Shown here piece by piece: positions 24,603 to 33,354 of a stretch of DNA of 64,000 bases. Where the stretch lies: positions 6,758,001 through 6,822,000 of the forward strand of contig NZ_JACHDP010000001.1 in assembly GCF_014201145.1 (NCBI RefSeq). Direction: 5' to 3'. The notes beneath the pieces were generated by a model. The model saw nothing but the letters and a program-made list of their open reading frames with translations, was not told the origin of the DNA and ran no database searches. This DNA comes from Micromonospora parathelypteridis. GTDB taxonomy: Bacteria; Actinomycetota; Actinomycetes; Mycobacteriales; Micromonosporaceae. The translations under genes and the position numbers were made by a program. Within the stretch, counting starts at the first letter, position 1. Each line of letters opens with the position of its first letter.

Positions 24603-26156
24603 TCAGCCGGTGTGGCGTACCTCGCTGTCCCAGATCTGCGCCCACGGACGCCGCAGCCCTCGGCACACGTGGATCGGGCCGCCGTTCTCGTCGTTTTCCA
24701 CCTCGACGCGCTGGTCCACCCGCCCGGCGAGCGTGCACTCGTCGAACCAGGTGTTCAGCAGGTCGGCACGCTCCCAGCCGACCGCGATGGCCACGTCCGC
24801 GTCGGCGGGCGGCTGACCGAAGTCGGCCATGCTGTTGTGCCCGGAGTACGCGCGGGGAAGATCACGGGCCGGACCGTAGCGGGCCAACGCACCCGCCTCG
24901 CCGTAGTTGGCGGTCAGGACGATCGCCCGGGAACGCTCCTCAGTGGGCAGACCACGGTGGACGACGGCGACCGAGTCGGCGAAGGCCGGCCAGCCGATCG
25001 TCTCGCCGGCGTCGTAGTTGACGTCGACCACGAAACCGGGCAACCGGTCGGCCGGCAGCACCGGCAGCAGCAGCACGATGTTGGGCAGCAGGAGCGGCAC
25101 CGTGCCCAGCGCGAGCAGCCCTCGGCGCAACCGGATCGACCCGCGTGACGCCCACGCGACGGTGACCACCGCGCCGGCGGCGGTGAGGACCAGCAGCAGA
25201 GGCGCGTCGTAGTAGCCCTTGCCGCCGACGATCAGCACGAGGCCGACCACGACCACCCAGGCCCAGGCCACCGCCCGGTAGGCCCGCCACGCCGGTCGCC
25301 GCAGCAGCGCGACGAGGCCGGCGATCCAGATGGGTACGGCATAGGGGCTGATGATGACGAACTGAAGGGTGAACGCGTCGAGGCGGCCGCTGTAGGAGCT
25401 GTCGCCGTCGGAGATGGAGGCCGCCACGCCGAGCTGCGGGAAGCCGTTCGCCGCCTGCCAGATCAGGTTCGGCGCGGCCAGCAGCACGGCGATCCCGGCG
25501 CCGGCGAGCACCCACCGGTCTCGCAGCAGTCGGCGTGGCCCGGCGATGAGCACTCCGGCGATCAGGCCCACGGCCAGCAGCGCGGGCAGCACCTTGCTGA
25601 GCATGCCCACGCCGAGCGCCAGCCCGATGCCCAGGGCCCAGCGGCTGTCACCGGTGCGCAGCAACCGCACCGCGCACCACGCCGCGACCAGCCAGACCAG
25701 CAGGTCGACGGTGGTGGTGCTGAGCAGGTGCCCACCGGCTAGCACGATGCCGGACAGCGCGGCGAGGCCCGCGGCGAAGGTTTGCGTGCCCCGGCCGGCG
25801 CCCAACTCGCGGGCGATGGCGGCGACCAGCAGCACCGCGCCGCCGGCCAGCAACGCCGACGGGGTACGCAGCACCACCAGGTTGCCCGGCGCGATCGTGT
25901 CCAGCAGCCGGGCAAGCGCCGGGACCAGCGGGCCCTGATCGACGTAGCCCCAGTCGAGGTGTCGGCCGGCGAGCAGGAAGTACAGCTCGTCACGGTGGTA
26001 GCCGTAACGGCCGGCGAGCAGCAGCAGCGTCAGGCTGGTCGCCGCGGCTATCAGCCACGGGGCGCGCGTGGACGCGCCGGGCTCCGGTGGCCGCCCTGGC
26101 AAGGGCGACTGGGCCGGCTGGTGAGGTCGGTCGATGTCGATCGCGGGCTCACTCAC
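24603..26156 (-). CDS. Membrane glycosyltransferase (ArnT/PMT-like)
   Basis: About 517 residues. About ten to twelve hydrophobic segments follow a polar, Pro-rich N-terminus; the first extracytoplasmic loop has RYGYHRDELYFLLAGRHLDWGYVDQGPL, where the Asp/Glu pair is the hallmark of GT-C enzymes that use polyprenyl-phosphate sugar donors. A C-terminal soluble domain of ~140 residues follows. It would transfer a sugar outside the membrane to a lipid or wall component. Start taken as GTG 26156; an ATG at 26219 is in frame but adds an unconvincing Gly/His-rich stretch. Acceptor unknown. Confidence 0.83.
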   Translation of the reverse strand: MSEPAIDIDRPHQPAQSPLPGRPPEPGASTRAPWLIAAATSLTLLLLAGRYGYHRDELYFLLAGRHLDWGYVDQGPLVPALARLLDTIAPGNLVVLRTPSALLAGGAVLLVAAIARELGAGRGTQTFAAGLAALSGIVLAGGHLLSTTTVDLLVWLVAAWCAVRLLRTGDSRWALGIGLALGVGMLSKVLPALLAVGLIAGVLIAGPRRLLRDRWVLAGAGIAVLLAAPNLIWQAANGFPQLGVAASISDGDSSYSGRLDAFTLQFVIISPYAVPIWIAGLVALLRRPAWRAYRAVAWAWVVVVGLVLIVGGKGYYDAPLLLVLTAAGAVVTVAWASRGSIRLRRGLLALGTVPLLLPNIVLLLPVLPADRLPGFVVDVNYDAGETIGWPAFADSVAVVHRGLPTEERSRAIVLTANYGEAGALARYGPARDLPRAYSGHNSMADFGQPPADADVAIAVGWERADLLNTWFDECTLAGRVDQRVEVENDENGGPIHVCRGLRRPWAQIWDSEVRHTG

Positions 26157-26278
26157 CCGCCCATGATGACCCGCGAGGGCGGCGCGTGGGTGCCCGTGCC
26201 GGGGTCCGGCGGCCTCCATGTGCAGGTGGCCCAGCCGAGTGCGAAGATCAGCTTTGTCACTCGGACCGAAAGGACGAT

Positions 26279-27310
26279 ATGCGCTATCGCACTCTGGGCG
26301 CCACCGGCACGGTGGTGTCGACCCTTTGTCTGGGCACGATGACCTTCGGCGCGGAGACCGACGAGGCCGGCAGCTTCGCCCAACTGGACCGTTTCGTCGA
26401 GGCCGGTGGCACCTTCATCGACACCGCTGACGTCTACTCCCGCGGCGTCTCGGAGGACATCGTCGGTCGCTGGCTGCGGACGCGGCCCGACCTGCGTGAC
26501 CGGCTGGTGATCGCCACCAAGGGGCGCTTCCCGATGGGCCCGGGAGCGAACGACGCGGGCCTGTCCCGGGTGCACCTCAGCCGCGCCCTGGACGCCAGCC
26601 TGCGGCGGCTCGGCGTCGAGGCCATCGACCTGTACCAGGCGCACGCCTGGGATCCGCTGACCCCCCTGCCGGAGACGCTGCGGTTCTTCGACGACGCGGT
26701 GCGCGCCGGCAAGATCCGCTACGCGGGGGTCAGCAACTTCACCGGTTGGCAGTTGCAGAAGGCCGCCCTGCTCACCCAGCACCTCAACCTCACCCCGATC
26801 GTGACCCTGCAACCGCAGTACAACCTGCTGGCCCGGGAGATCGAGTTCGAGCTGGTGCCGGTCTGTGAGAACGAGGGCATCGGCATCCTGCCGTGGTCGC
26901 CGCTGGGCGGAGGCTGGCTGACCGGCAAGTACCAGCGCGACAGCCTGCCCACCGGGGCGACCCGGCTGGGGGAGAACCCGCAGCGCGGGGTCGAGGCGTA
27001 CGCGGGTCGCAACGCCGAGGAGCGCACCTGGCGGGTGCTCGACGCCGTCGGTCAGGTCGCGGAAGGACGCGGCGCGTCCATGTCGGCGGTGGCGCTGGCC
27101 TGGTTGGCGGCCCGACCGGCGGTCACCTCGGTGATCCTCGGTGCGCGCACCACCGAGCAGCTCGACGACAACCTGACCGCCGCCGACCTGGTCCTCGACG
27201 CCGAGCAGATGCGGCTGCTGGACGAGGCGAGCGCCCCGCTCGTGGGTGACTACCCATACGGCGAGCCGGGTGTGCGGCAGCGCGGCCGTGACCTGCCGAC
27301 CTCGCCGTGA
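26279..27310 (+). CDS. Aldo/keto reductase
   Basis: About 343 residues, (alpha/beta)8 barrel. Catalytic tetrad visible: Asp48 and Tyr53 in FIDTADVYS, Lys81 in IATKGR, and His in LYQAHAWD. NADP-binding segments LPWSPLGGGWLTGKY and VILGARTTEQL complete the family pattern (AKR11/12-like, similar to YajO and related proteins). It reduces aldehydes or ketones with NADPH. ATG 26279 is preceded by AAAGGA five bases away. Overlaps the DUF664 gene by 4 bp (GTGA), so the two are co-translated. Confidence 0.93.
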   Translation: MRYRTLGATGTVVSTLCLGTMTFGAETDEAGSFAQLDRFVEAGGTFIDTADVYSRGVSEDIVGRWLRTRPDLRDRLVIATKGRFPMGPGANDAGLSRVHLSRALDASLRRLGVEAIDLYQAHAWDPLTPLPETLRFFDDAVRAGKIRYAGVSNFTGWQLQKAALLTQHLNLTPIVTLQPQYNLLAREIEFELVPVCENEGIGILPWSPLGGGWLTGKYQRDSLPTGATRLGENPQRGVEAYAGRNAEERTWRVLDAVGQVAEGRGASMSAVALAWLAARPAVTSVILGARTTEQLDDNLTAADLVLDAEQMRLLDEASAPLVGDYPYGEPGVRQRGRDLPTSP

Positions 27311-27813
27311 TTCCCTTTCCTGAGCCCACTTCCCCCGCCGGCAGCCGCGCCGAGGTCTTCCTCCGCTACCTGGACTATTTCCGCGAGTCCACAGTGGCCA
27401 AGGTGTCGGCGATGGCCGAGCCGGAGCTGCGGCGCAGCCGGCTGCCGTCGGGGTGGACCCCGCTGGAGCTGCTCAAGCATCTGCGCCACGTTGAGCTGCG
27501 CTGGATCGAGTGGGGTTTCCAGGGTCGAGACGTCGCCGAGCCGTGGGGCGACCGCCACGAGGACCGCTGGTACGTCGCCCCCGACGAGACCCGCGCGGAC
27601 CTGGTGGCGGCGTTGCGGGCTCAGGGCGCGCACACCACCGAGGTGGTGACGGCCCATGACCTGGCGGAGATCGGTGCGCCGGGCCCGCGTTGGAACGGCG
27701 CGGACCCGGCGTCGCTGGAGCGGGTGCTGTTCCACCTGGTGCAGGAGTACGCCCGCCATCTCGGGCACCTCGACGTGGTCGCCGAACTCGCCGGCGGTCC
27801 GACGGGGGAGTGA
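27307..27813 (+). CDS. DinB/DUF664-family protein
   Basis: About 168 residues, four-helix bundle. The His residues in LELLKHLRHVELRW and YARHLGHLD match the metal-binding helices of DinB-fold proteins, several of which are mycothiol- or bacillithiol-dependent transferases in actinomycetes and Firmicutes. A mycothiol-dependent detoxification role fits the co-translated aldo/keto reductase (inference). GTG start within the stop of the previous gene. Confidence 0.85.
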   Translation: MIPFPEPTSPAGSRAEVFLRYLDYFRESTVAKVSAMAEPELRRSRLPSGWTPLELLKHLRHVELRWIEWGFQGRDVAEPWGDRHEDRWYVAPDETRADLVAALRAQGAHTTEVVTAHDLAEIGAPGPRWNGADPASLERVLFHLVQEYARHLGHLDVVAELAGGPTGE

Positions 27814-27833
27814 GGCGCGGCGACAATGGCGGA

Positions 27834-28439
27834 ATGCCGCTGCTCGTCGCGCCCGCCCTGCCCGTCGGGAGCCTCGGCTCCCAGGAGCAACCCCACCTTC
27901 CGGTACGCCCCGGACTGGCGCTGCGGCCGTGGCGCGACGACGACGCCACGGCCGTCCGGGTCGCCTTCGACTGTCCGGCCATCCAGCGGTGGCACGTCCG
28001 CCGCCTCGACGGCGACGACGAGGCGCGGGCGTGGACAGCGCAGTGGGCGGGCCGCTGGCGCGACGAGACGGCCGCCAGTTGGGCGATCGTCGACGCCGAC
28101 GACCGACCGGTCGGTCAGGTGGGGCTGCGGGGCGTGCTGCTGGCCGAGGCGCCGGCGCAGGTGTCGTACTGGGTTGTGCCGGCGGCGCGCGGTCGGGGGA
28201 TCGCCACCGACGCGTTGGGGACACTGACCCGGTGGAGCTTCACGCGAGCCGGCCTGCACCGGCCGGCCCTGGAGCACTCGACCGCCAACACGGCGTCGTG
28301 CCGAGTCGCCACCCGGGCCGGCTTCACCGTGGAGGGTGTGCTCCGCGAGTCGGTTCGCCACATCGATGGCTGGCACGACATGCACCTGCACGCGCGGCTG
28401 GCGACGGGCCCCGCGTCACACCCCCTGGATCAGTTGTAG
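27834..28439 (+). CDS. GNAT-family N-acetyltransferase
   Basis: About 201 residues. RimJ/RimL-like GNAT: LALRPWRDDDATAV at the start of the domain, acetyl-CoA P-loop motif AARGRGIATDAL, then HRPALEHSTANTASCRVATRAGF and an EGVLRES terminal strand, which together resemble alanine N-terminal or small-molecule acetyltransferases. Possible substrate: a ribosomal-protein-like N-terminus or an amino-containing drug; not determinable. A Pro/Leu-rich ~25-residue N-terminal stretch precedes the domain. It overlaps the convergent hydrolase-like gene by 10 bp. Confidence 0.85.
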   Translation: MPLLVAPALPVGSLGSQEQPHLPVRPGLALRPWRDDDATAVRVAFDCPAIQRWHVRRLDGDDEARAWTAQWAGRWRDETAASWAIVDADDRPVGQVGLRGVLLAEAPAQVSYWVVPAARGRGIATDALGTLTRWSFTRAGLHRPALEHSTANTASCRVATRAGFTVEGVLRESVRHIDGWHDMHLHARLATGPASHPLDQL

Positions 28440-28936
28440 GCCTCGGTGTTCTGCACCTTGCCGAACCTTGGGAAAATCTTCTCGACCGCGAAATCGTGCT
28501 CGTCGGCGGCGAGTCCCGACATCGCGTCCGCGACGAACTCCACCTCGTAGCCGTGGTCACTGGCAGCCCGCGCAGTGGACTCCACTCCCATGGTGGTGAC
28601 CAGCCCGGCAAGGACCAGGGTGCTCACGCCACGCTTCTGCAGCTGCTCGTGCAGATCGGTGTTGTAGAACGCGCCGATGGTGCGCTTGACGACCAGAATG
28701 TCGCCGCGTTGAACGAGGCCGTCGACGAAGTCGCTGCCAGGTGGTTGCTCGGACACGTTCGGCCGCTCCACCCGCACCAGCACCACCGGCCGATCATTCG
28801 CCCGGAACACCTCGGCCAGCTGACGGCAGCGCTCCAAGACCTCCTCGCCAGAGTGCGGAGCAACAGGCAGAGCAACGATGCGGGGCATCAGATCTATCAG
28901 CACCAGCGCGGAGGTCATGAAGATGATCATATGCAT
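28430..28936 (-). CDS. Isochorismatase-fold protein lacking the catalytic cysteine
   Basis: About 168 residues. Isochorismatase/cysteine-hydrolase fold: Asp15 (LVLIDLMP) and Lys84 (VVKRTIGAFYNTDL) of the usual Asp-Lys-Cys triad are present, but the Cys position in LVTTMGVESTARAA is Gly117. True isochorismatases (EntB, PhzD) also carry Gly there, whereas nicotinamidase and N-carbamoyl hydrolases need Cys. So it is either isochorismatase-like (vinyl ether hydrolysis) or inactive. Two starts are possible (28936 and 28918). Convergent with the GNAT gene. Confidence 0.8.
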   Translation of the reverse strand: MHMIIFMTSALVLIDLMPRIVALPVAPHSGEEVLERCRQLAEVFRANDRPVVLVRVERPNVSEQPPGSDFVDGLVQRGDILVVKRTIGAFYNTDLHEQLQKRGVSTLVLAGLVTTMGVESTARAASDHGYEVEFVADAMSGLAADEHDFAVEKIFPRFGKVQNTEAYN

Positions 28937-28970
28937 GAGCTGGCCGGCGCTTCGGCTGACGGGGGTTGAG

Positions 28971-30239
28971 TCAGGAAGCGGTCGGCACGCTTGTGGTGGT
29001 TCCGTTGGCGTCGGTGACGCGTACCTCGGTGGCCGTCGCGGGCAGGAGCGCTGCGTTGCGGCCGGCGTCCTGCCATTGGCCTTCGCCGACTCGGTAGCTC
29101 AGCGCTGACCCCTCGGCGGCGACGAGAATGCCCTGGTTGTCAGGTAGCCGTAACCGCACCGGTAGGGGCGCCGACCAGTCCGCGGTCGTGCTGGCCACCG
29201 CTTCGAAGGGGAAGTACCTGCGCGCGAGCAGCGCGATGACGCGGGAGGGTTCGTCGTCGTACTGGATGGTCTCCACGAGGAGTCGCCGTCCGTCGGGGGT
29301 TGCCCCGTAGACCCACAGACGGGGTGATCCGTTGTGGGTGTGCACTCCGACAGGGTCGATGTACCCGGTGAGAGCTTCTGCTGGCGCGCTCACGCTTTGA
29401 GCGGCCGGGTCGGTGCCCCACACCTGCTCCGCGCCGGCCAACGTGTGGCGGAAAACCGGTGGCTCCGGCCGATCCTTGTTGCCCGGGAAGAGGATCAGTT
29501 GCGCGTTGTCGATGTGAATCATGTTCTCCCAGCCAACCGGAGTCCTGGAGAGCGCGACGGTGAGCTTCGTAAGCTGTGGCGGCACCGACAGCACTGCTGC
29601 ACCGTCTCGGAACACCACCGGCGTGAAGGTCCGCTCGACCTTGCCATCGGGCTTGGACCGCAGTTCCGCGGAGAACTGCACCGGTTGCCCGAAGTCGAGC
29701 ACGAGGAGCACGTCGCGCTGCGATCCCAGCAGTGCCGCCTGCTCGAAGCCGTCTGTTCCGATATCGGTGACCTGCGTCTGGGTGCCGACGCGCGGTCCGT
29801 CGGCGGTGGGTTCGACGAATCCCACAGTTGTGCCGTGCGCGGTGCGCTGGGCGACGTAAGCGGCAGGGCCAGCAGGCGTAGCTCCTGCCCACACGATGTG
29901 CGACTCGCCGCGCGCCAGGTCCCCGACCTGCTTCATTCGGAGCTGCCACGCCGCGCGGACCTGCCGCAGGTAACCGTTGTCGGTGGCCAGGTCACCGCGA
30001 GTGGGCTCGTCAAGCAGTGGTGCGGCGAAAGGTGCATCTCCTGCGTCGCCTGTCAGTTGAAGTCTGCCAGCCACGGGCACGGCCACCACGGCCGCGCAGA
30101 CTGCCGCCAACACGGCCCGCCGGCGCACCATCCGTCGTCGACCACCCCGGCGCACCTCACCGAGCAGACCCGGCGGGCTCACCAGGCCGTCCGTCGCGCG
30201 ATGCAGGATGCCGCGCACGTCACTGTCGTTCATGGTCAT
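28971..30239 (-). CDS. Membrane-anchored protein paired with SigE-type sigma factor
   Basis: About 422 residues. A short cytoplasmic N-terminus (MTMNDSDVRGILHRATDGLV), a basic RRGGRRRMVRRR stretch and one TM helix (AVLAAVCAAVVAVPVAG, ~42-58) lead to a large extracytoplasmic domain of mainly beta strands. The start overlaps the sigma-factor stop by 4 bp, the usual place for an anti-sigma factor or its accessory protein. No zinc-anti-sigma HxxxCxxC motif is seen, so direct inhibition of the sigma factor is inference. The extracytoplasmic domain is unrecognised. Confidence 0.65.
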   Translation of the reverse strand: MTMNDSDVRGILHRATDGLVSPPGLLGEVRRGGRRRMVRRRAVLAAVCAAVVAVPVAGRLQLTGDAGDAPFAAPLLDEPTRGDLATDNGYLRQVRAAWQLRMKQVGDLARGESHIVWAGATPAGPAAYVAQRTAHGTTVGFVEPTADGPRVGTQTQVTDIGTDGFEQAALLGSQRDVLLVLDFGQPVQFSAELRSKPDGKVERTFTPVVFRDGAAVLSVPPQLTKLTVALSRTPVGWENMIHIDNAQLILFPGNKDRPEPPVFRHTLAGAEQVWGTDPAAQSVSAPAEALTGYIDPVGVHTHNGSPRLWVYGATPDGRRLLVETIQYDDEPSRVIALLARRYFPFEAVASTTADWSAPLPVRLRLPDNQGILVAAEGSALSYRVGEGQWQDAGRNAALLPATATEVRVTDANGTTTSVPTAS

Positions 30240-30757
30240 CGCGAACTCCCGGTTTCAGTGATGGGCATGACGAGACTCGACTCGGCCAGCGCCTCTCGCA
30301 GCCGGGCCAACCCACGCGAGGCGTGACTCTTCACCGCACCCTCGGAGCAGCCCATCGCCGCCGCAGCGTCAGCGACTGGCAGATCTTCCAGGTAACGGAG
30401 CACGACAGCGGCCCGCTGCCGAGGCGGTAACGCCCGCAGCGCCCCGACGACCAGCTCACGAACCGCCACGGCATCGGCGTGGTCCCGGGCAACGCCGTCA
30501 TGGTCACCGAGCGCCTGCTCCGGACGCCGGGCACGCCAACGCCACCGGTTGATCGAACGGTTGACCAGCGCCCGTCGCGCGTACGCCTCGGGGCTGCTCT
30601 GCACCCGACGCCATCGCACATACACCTGCTCCAGCACCTCCTGAAGCAGGTCCTCCGCAGCGTGCCGGTTCCCGGTCAGCAGGAAGGCAACCCGCAACAG
30701 CACCACCGACCGTGTGCGAACGAAGTCGTCGAACTCCGCCCCACGCGAATCCCTCAT
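30236..30757 (-). CDS. SigE-family RNA polymerase sigma factor (sigma-70 ECF)
   Basis: About 173 residues. Region 2 (FVRTRSVVLLRVAFLLTGNR, HAAEDLLQEVLEQVYVRW) and region 4 (LPPRQRAAVVLRYLEDLPVA, AMGCSEGAVKSHASRGLARL) are both complete, and the LLTGNRHAAEDLLQ pattern is the SigE-family signature of actinomycetes. Start at ATG 30757 with GGGAGG five bases upstream. ATGA overlap with the membrane-anchored partner, which may hold or modulate it. It presumably activates an envelope or stress regulon; its own promoter was not identified. Confidence 0.92.
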   Translation of the reverse strand: MRDSRGAEFDDFVRTRSVVLLRVAFLLTGNRHAAEDLLQEVLEQVYVRWRRVQSSPEAYARRALVNRSINRWRWRARRPEQALGDHDGVARDHADAVAVRELVVGALRALPPRQRAAVVLRYLEDLPVADAAAAMGCSEGAVKSHASRGLARLREALAESSLVMPITETGSSR

Positions 30758-30882
30758 CTGACCTCCCGGCCTCGTCAACCAGCAAGACACCGCATCCGCT
30801 TGCGAGGTTTACCGAGCCTGCAACCTTGCTCGGATCAGTGCCGCATGAGCAGGCATGTCGGCTCGTCGATCCCGAACTCGGT

Positions 30883-31356
30883 TCAGGTCTTTGCGTACGC
30901 CTTCAGTGCCGAATGCACCCACTTGGAGAGCACCGGTTTGCCAGGTAGGTCCGCAAGGTCGACGGCCACCCACCGGGCCTCGGAGATCTCCCCGTTTGGT
31001 ACCAGGTCTTCGGAAATGGCGTGCAGTCTGACAACTTTCTGGTAGCCCTGTTTGCCCTCGAAGGTGGTCAGGTGTTCCTCGAACAGAAGGGCGTACGACT
31101 CGGCCTTGATGCCCAGCTCCTCAGTGCACTCGCGCATGGCGGCTTGCTCTGGCGTCTCCCGGGTCGGCTTGTATCCGCCTCCGGGCAGGCTCCACAGCGA
31201 TTGGTCGCCGTAGCTGTGTCGGACGAGGAGTACCCGCCCGGAGTCCACCGGGTGAATGATCAGGACCTTCACGCCGTAGGTGGTCGGCTTGGCAATCCGC
31301 CAGTAGACCGTCCGGAGGCGATAGAGAAGTCGGAACGCGAACGGAGGAATCCTCAT
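30883..31356 (-). CDS. Nudix hydrolase
   Basis: About 157 residues. N-terminal hydrophobic/basic stretch (RIPPFAFRLLYRLRTVYWRI) precedes the domain. Nudix box: GGGYKPTRETPEQAAMRECT then EELG, with catalytic REC-TEE. The preceding YGVKVLIIHPVDSGRVLLVRHSYGDQSLWSLPGGG pattern is seen in ADP-ribose- or lipid-linked-nucleotide Nudix members. Monocistronic between the sigma factor unit and an MFS gene. The long N-terminal stretch may associate with membrane (inference). Confidence 0.88.
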   Translation of the reverse strand: MRIPPFAFRLLYRLRTVYWRIAKPTTYGVKVLIIHPVDSGRVLLVRHSYGDQSLWSLPGGGYKPTRETPEQAAMRECTEELGIKAESYALLFEEHLTTFEGKQGYQKVVRLHAISEDLVPNGEISEARWVAVDLADLPGKPVLSKWVHSALKAYAKT

Positions 31357-31488
31357 GCGGCCATGATCGATGAGCTAGACAATGCGGAATTTGAGCCGTG
31401 ACCCCGAAGACGGTTCCTCGCGGGCTTCAGCCCAGCCGACGAAACGCAGCCTCGCGGCCGAGTACGGCCCACGGGAGGTTCGCTCTGC

Positions 31489-32727
31489 TCAGCGCAGACC
31501 GGCGGGTTCGGCCGGTTGCCGTTGCGGTTGCGGGGCCGCCGGCCAGGTGAGTCGGCGTACGCCGGGGACGAGCGCGGTGCCCGCACACGAGACGAGGACC
31601 AGCAGGCCGGCGACTGCCAGCGGTACGGGTGCGCCGAACGCGTCGGCGGCCAGCGGTGCCAGCGCGTATCCCAACGGCACGGCGGCCAGCGACACCAGCC
31701 AGTCGTAGGAGGTGACGCGGGCCAGAACCTCCGGCGGGAACTGATGCTGCACGACGGTCTCCCAGACCGGGTTCAGGTAACCGAGGGCGGTCAGCGCCAC
31801 GGCGTAGGCGGCGATCACCGCTGGGGCGGGCGCGGCGACGGCGAGCAGGAACAGCGGCGCGGCGTAGCTGGCCAGCCCGAGGTTGGCCAGCAGCACCGGC
31901 CGGTGCAGCCGGACCCGCCCGGCCAGCAGCGAACCGGTGAGCATGCCGATCGCGCCGGCCTGCAGCAGCAGCACCCAGGTCGTCTCGCCACCGAGACGTT
32001 GGATGGCGATGGCCGGCCCCAGGGTCATCAGCACGGCGGCGGCGCCGTTCCACACACCGTGCCCGAGCAGGCTGGTCCAGAACCAGTCGCGGGCGCGTAC
32101 CTCCCCGAAGCCGTGCCGCAGGTCGGCGAGGACGGAGCGGCGGGGCACCGGTACGTGGCGGACCCGTACCAGCGCGAGCAGGGTGGCGCTGAGCGCGAAC
32201 GACGCGCTGTCGACGATGAACGCCCAGCCGGGCCCGGCGGCCCAGATCAGCGCCCCGGCCAGCGCCGGCCCGGCGAGTCGGCTGGTGTTGGCGGTGATCC
32301 CCATCAGGGCGTTGGCCCGCTGCCGGCCGGCCGGTTCGACGGTGCCGGCGACCAGCGGGGAGGCGGTCGGCATGGCGAACGCCGACGCGGTGCCACCGAG
32401 CGCGGACGCCACGACGACGGTGCTCAGCGACGGGTCGTCGCCGAGCAACTGCACGCCGACCGCGAGCTGGGTCGCGCAGCGGACCAGGTCGGCCAGCAGG
32501 GCGACCCGCCGGGCGTCGAACCGGTCGGCGACGACACCACCGAGGGGCAGCAGCAACAACCGGGGGACCATCGCCGCGGCGAGGACGACGGCAAGCGCGC
32601 CGGTGGAGCCGGTGGTCCGCAGCACGGCCAGGGCCAGCGCGGCGGGCACCACCGCGTCCCCGAGGGCGGAGACGGTGCGACCCAGGAACAGCAGCCGGAA
32701 GGAGCGGGTGCGCAGTGGGTGAGACAT
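31489..32727 (-). CDS. MFS exporter under MarR control
   Basis: About 412 residues, twelve hydrophobic segments, loop-2 motif GGVVADRFDARRVALL, and the ANTSRLAGPALAGAL element common to the EntS-like drug/siderophore exporter group. Start at ATG 32727 (MSHPLRTRSFRLLF); an upstream frame is open to 32778 but contains the operator. Divergent from a MarR gene across a 68-bp gap with two TTCGA palindromes. Substrate unknown; a hydrophobic drug is likely. Confidence 0.88.
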   Translation of the reverse strand: MSHPLRTRSFRLLFLGRTVSALGDAVVPAALALAVLRTTGSTGALAVVLAAAMVPRLLLLPLGGVVADRFDARRVALLADLVRCATQLAVGVQLLGDDPSLSTVVVASALGGTASAFAMPTASPLVAGTVEPAGRQRANALMGITANTSRLAGPALAGALIWAAGPGWAFIVDSASFALSATLLALVRVRHVPVPRRSVLADLRHGFGEVRARDWFWTSLLGHGVWNGAAAVLMTLGPAIAIQRLGGETTWVLLLQAGAIGMLTGSLLAGRVRLHRPVLLANLGLASYAAPLFLLAVAAPAPAVIAAYAVALTALGYLNPVWETVVQHQFPPEVLARVTSYDWLVSLAAVPLGYALAPLAADAFGAPVPLAVAGLLVLVSCAGTALVPGVRRLTWPAAPQPQRQPAEPAGLR

Positions 32728-32740
32728 ACCGACAACATAC

Positions 32741-32775
32741 TTCGACGTCGAACCTTTCGCCATCGAATATTTCGA
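32741..32775. promoter_or_regulatory. Paired MarR operators
   Basis: TTCGACGTCGAA (32741-32752) is a perfect palindrome and TCGAA-TAT-TTCGA (32763-32775) a second one; the half-site TTCGA is shared. They lie between the divergent MFS and MarR genes, overlapping the MFS leader and MarR promoter. Confidence 0.75.
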
Positions 32776-32795
32776 CACTGAGGTAAGCTGGAGCC

Positions 32796-33311
32796 GTGAC
32801 CGCCACTCCGGATGCCGTTGACCACCACATCGAGCGCTGGCTACCCGTGGTGCCCGGCCTCGACGCGGACGTCGAGGGCGCGGTGACCAGGATGATCAAG
32901 CTGACCCGGCACCTGCGGGCGGTCAAGGAGCGGGTCCTGGTCGATCTCGACCTGCCGGCCCACGAGTACGACACCCTGCACGTCCTGGCCGGCCGCCGAG
33001 GACGGGCGGCCCCCTCGGACCTCGCCGCGGACCTCGCGATGGCTCCCGCCTCGATCACGGCGCGCGTCGACACCCTGCTGCGGCGGGGTTTCGTGCGTCG
33101 GATTCCGTCGACAGTCGACCGTCGTCGGGTCGACGTCGAGCTGACCGACGAGGGTTACGCGGCGTGGCGCGGGGCGATGGAGATCCAGGGCGCGGAGGAG
33201 CACCGACTTCTCGGCGCGCTCGCCCCGACCGAGCGACGACAGCTGTCCGACCTGCTGCGCCGGGTGCTGCTCGTTACCGAGCGGCCGGAAGGCGCGCCGG
33301 AAGCCAACTGA
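32796..33311 (+). CDS. MarR-family regulator
   Basis: About 171 residues from a GTG start. Dimerisation helix TRMIKLTRHLRAVKERVLVD, then winged HTH (RRGRAAPSDLAADLAMAPAS, TLLRRGFVRRIPSTVDRRRV, VELTDEGYAAW). Typical MarR repressor responding to phenolic or antibiotic ligands, probably controlling the divergent MFS exporter and itself through the TTCGA palindromes. The ribosome site is weak. Confidence 0.92.
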   Translation: MTATPDAVDHHIERWLPVVPGLDADVEGAVTRMIKLTRHLRAVKERVLVDLDLPAHEYDTLHVLAGRRGRAAPSDLAADLAMAPASITARVDTLLRRGFVRRIPSTVDRRRVDVELTDEGYAAWRGAMEIQGAEEHRLLGALAPTERRQLSDLLRRVLLVTERPEGAPEAN

Positions 33312-33354
33312 GCGGGCCGAAATCGCCTGGCGGCCGCGTACCGCTGATGGAAGG

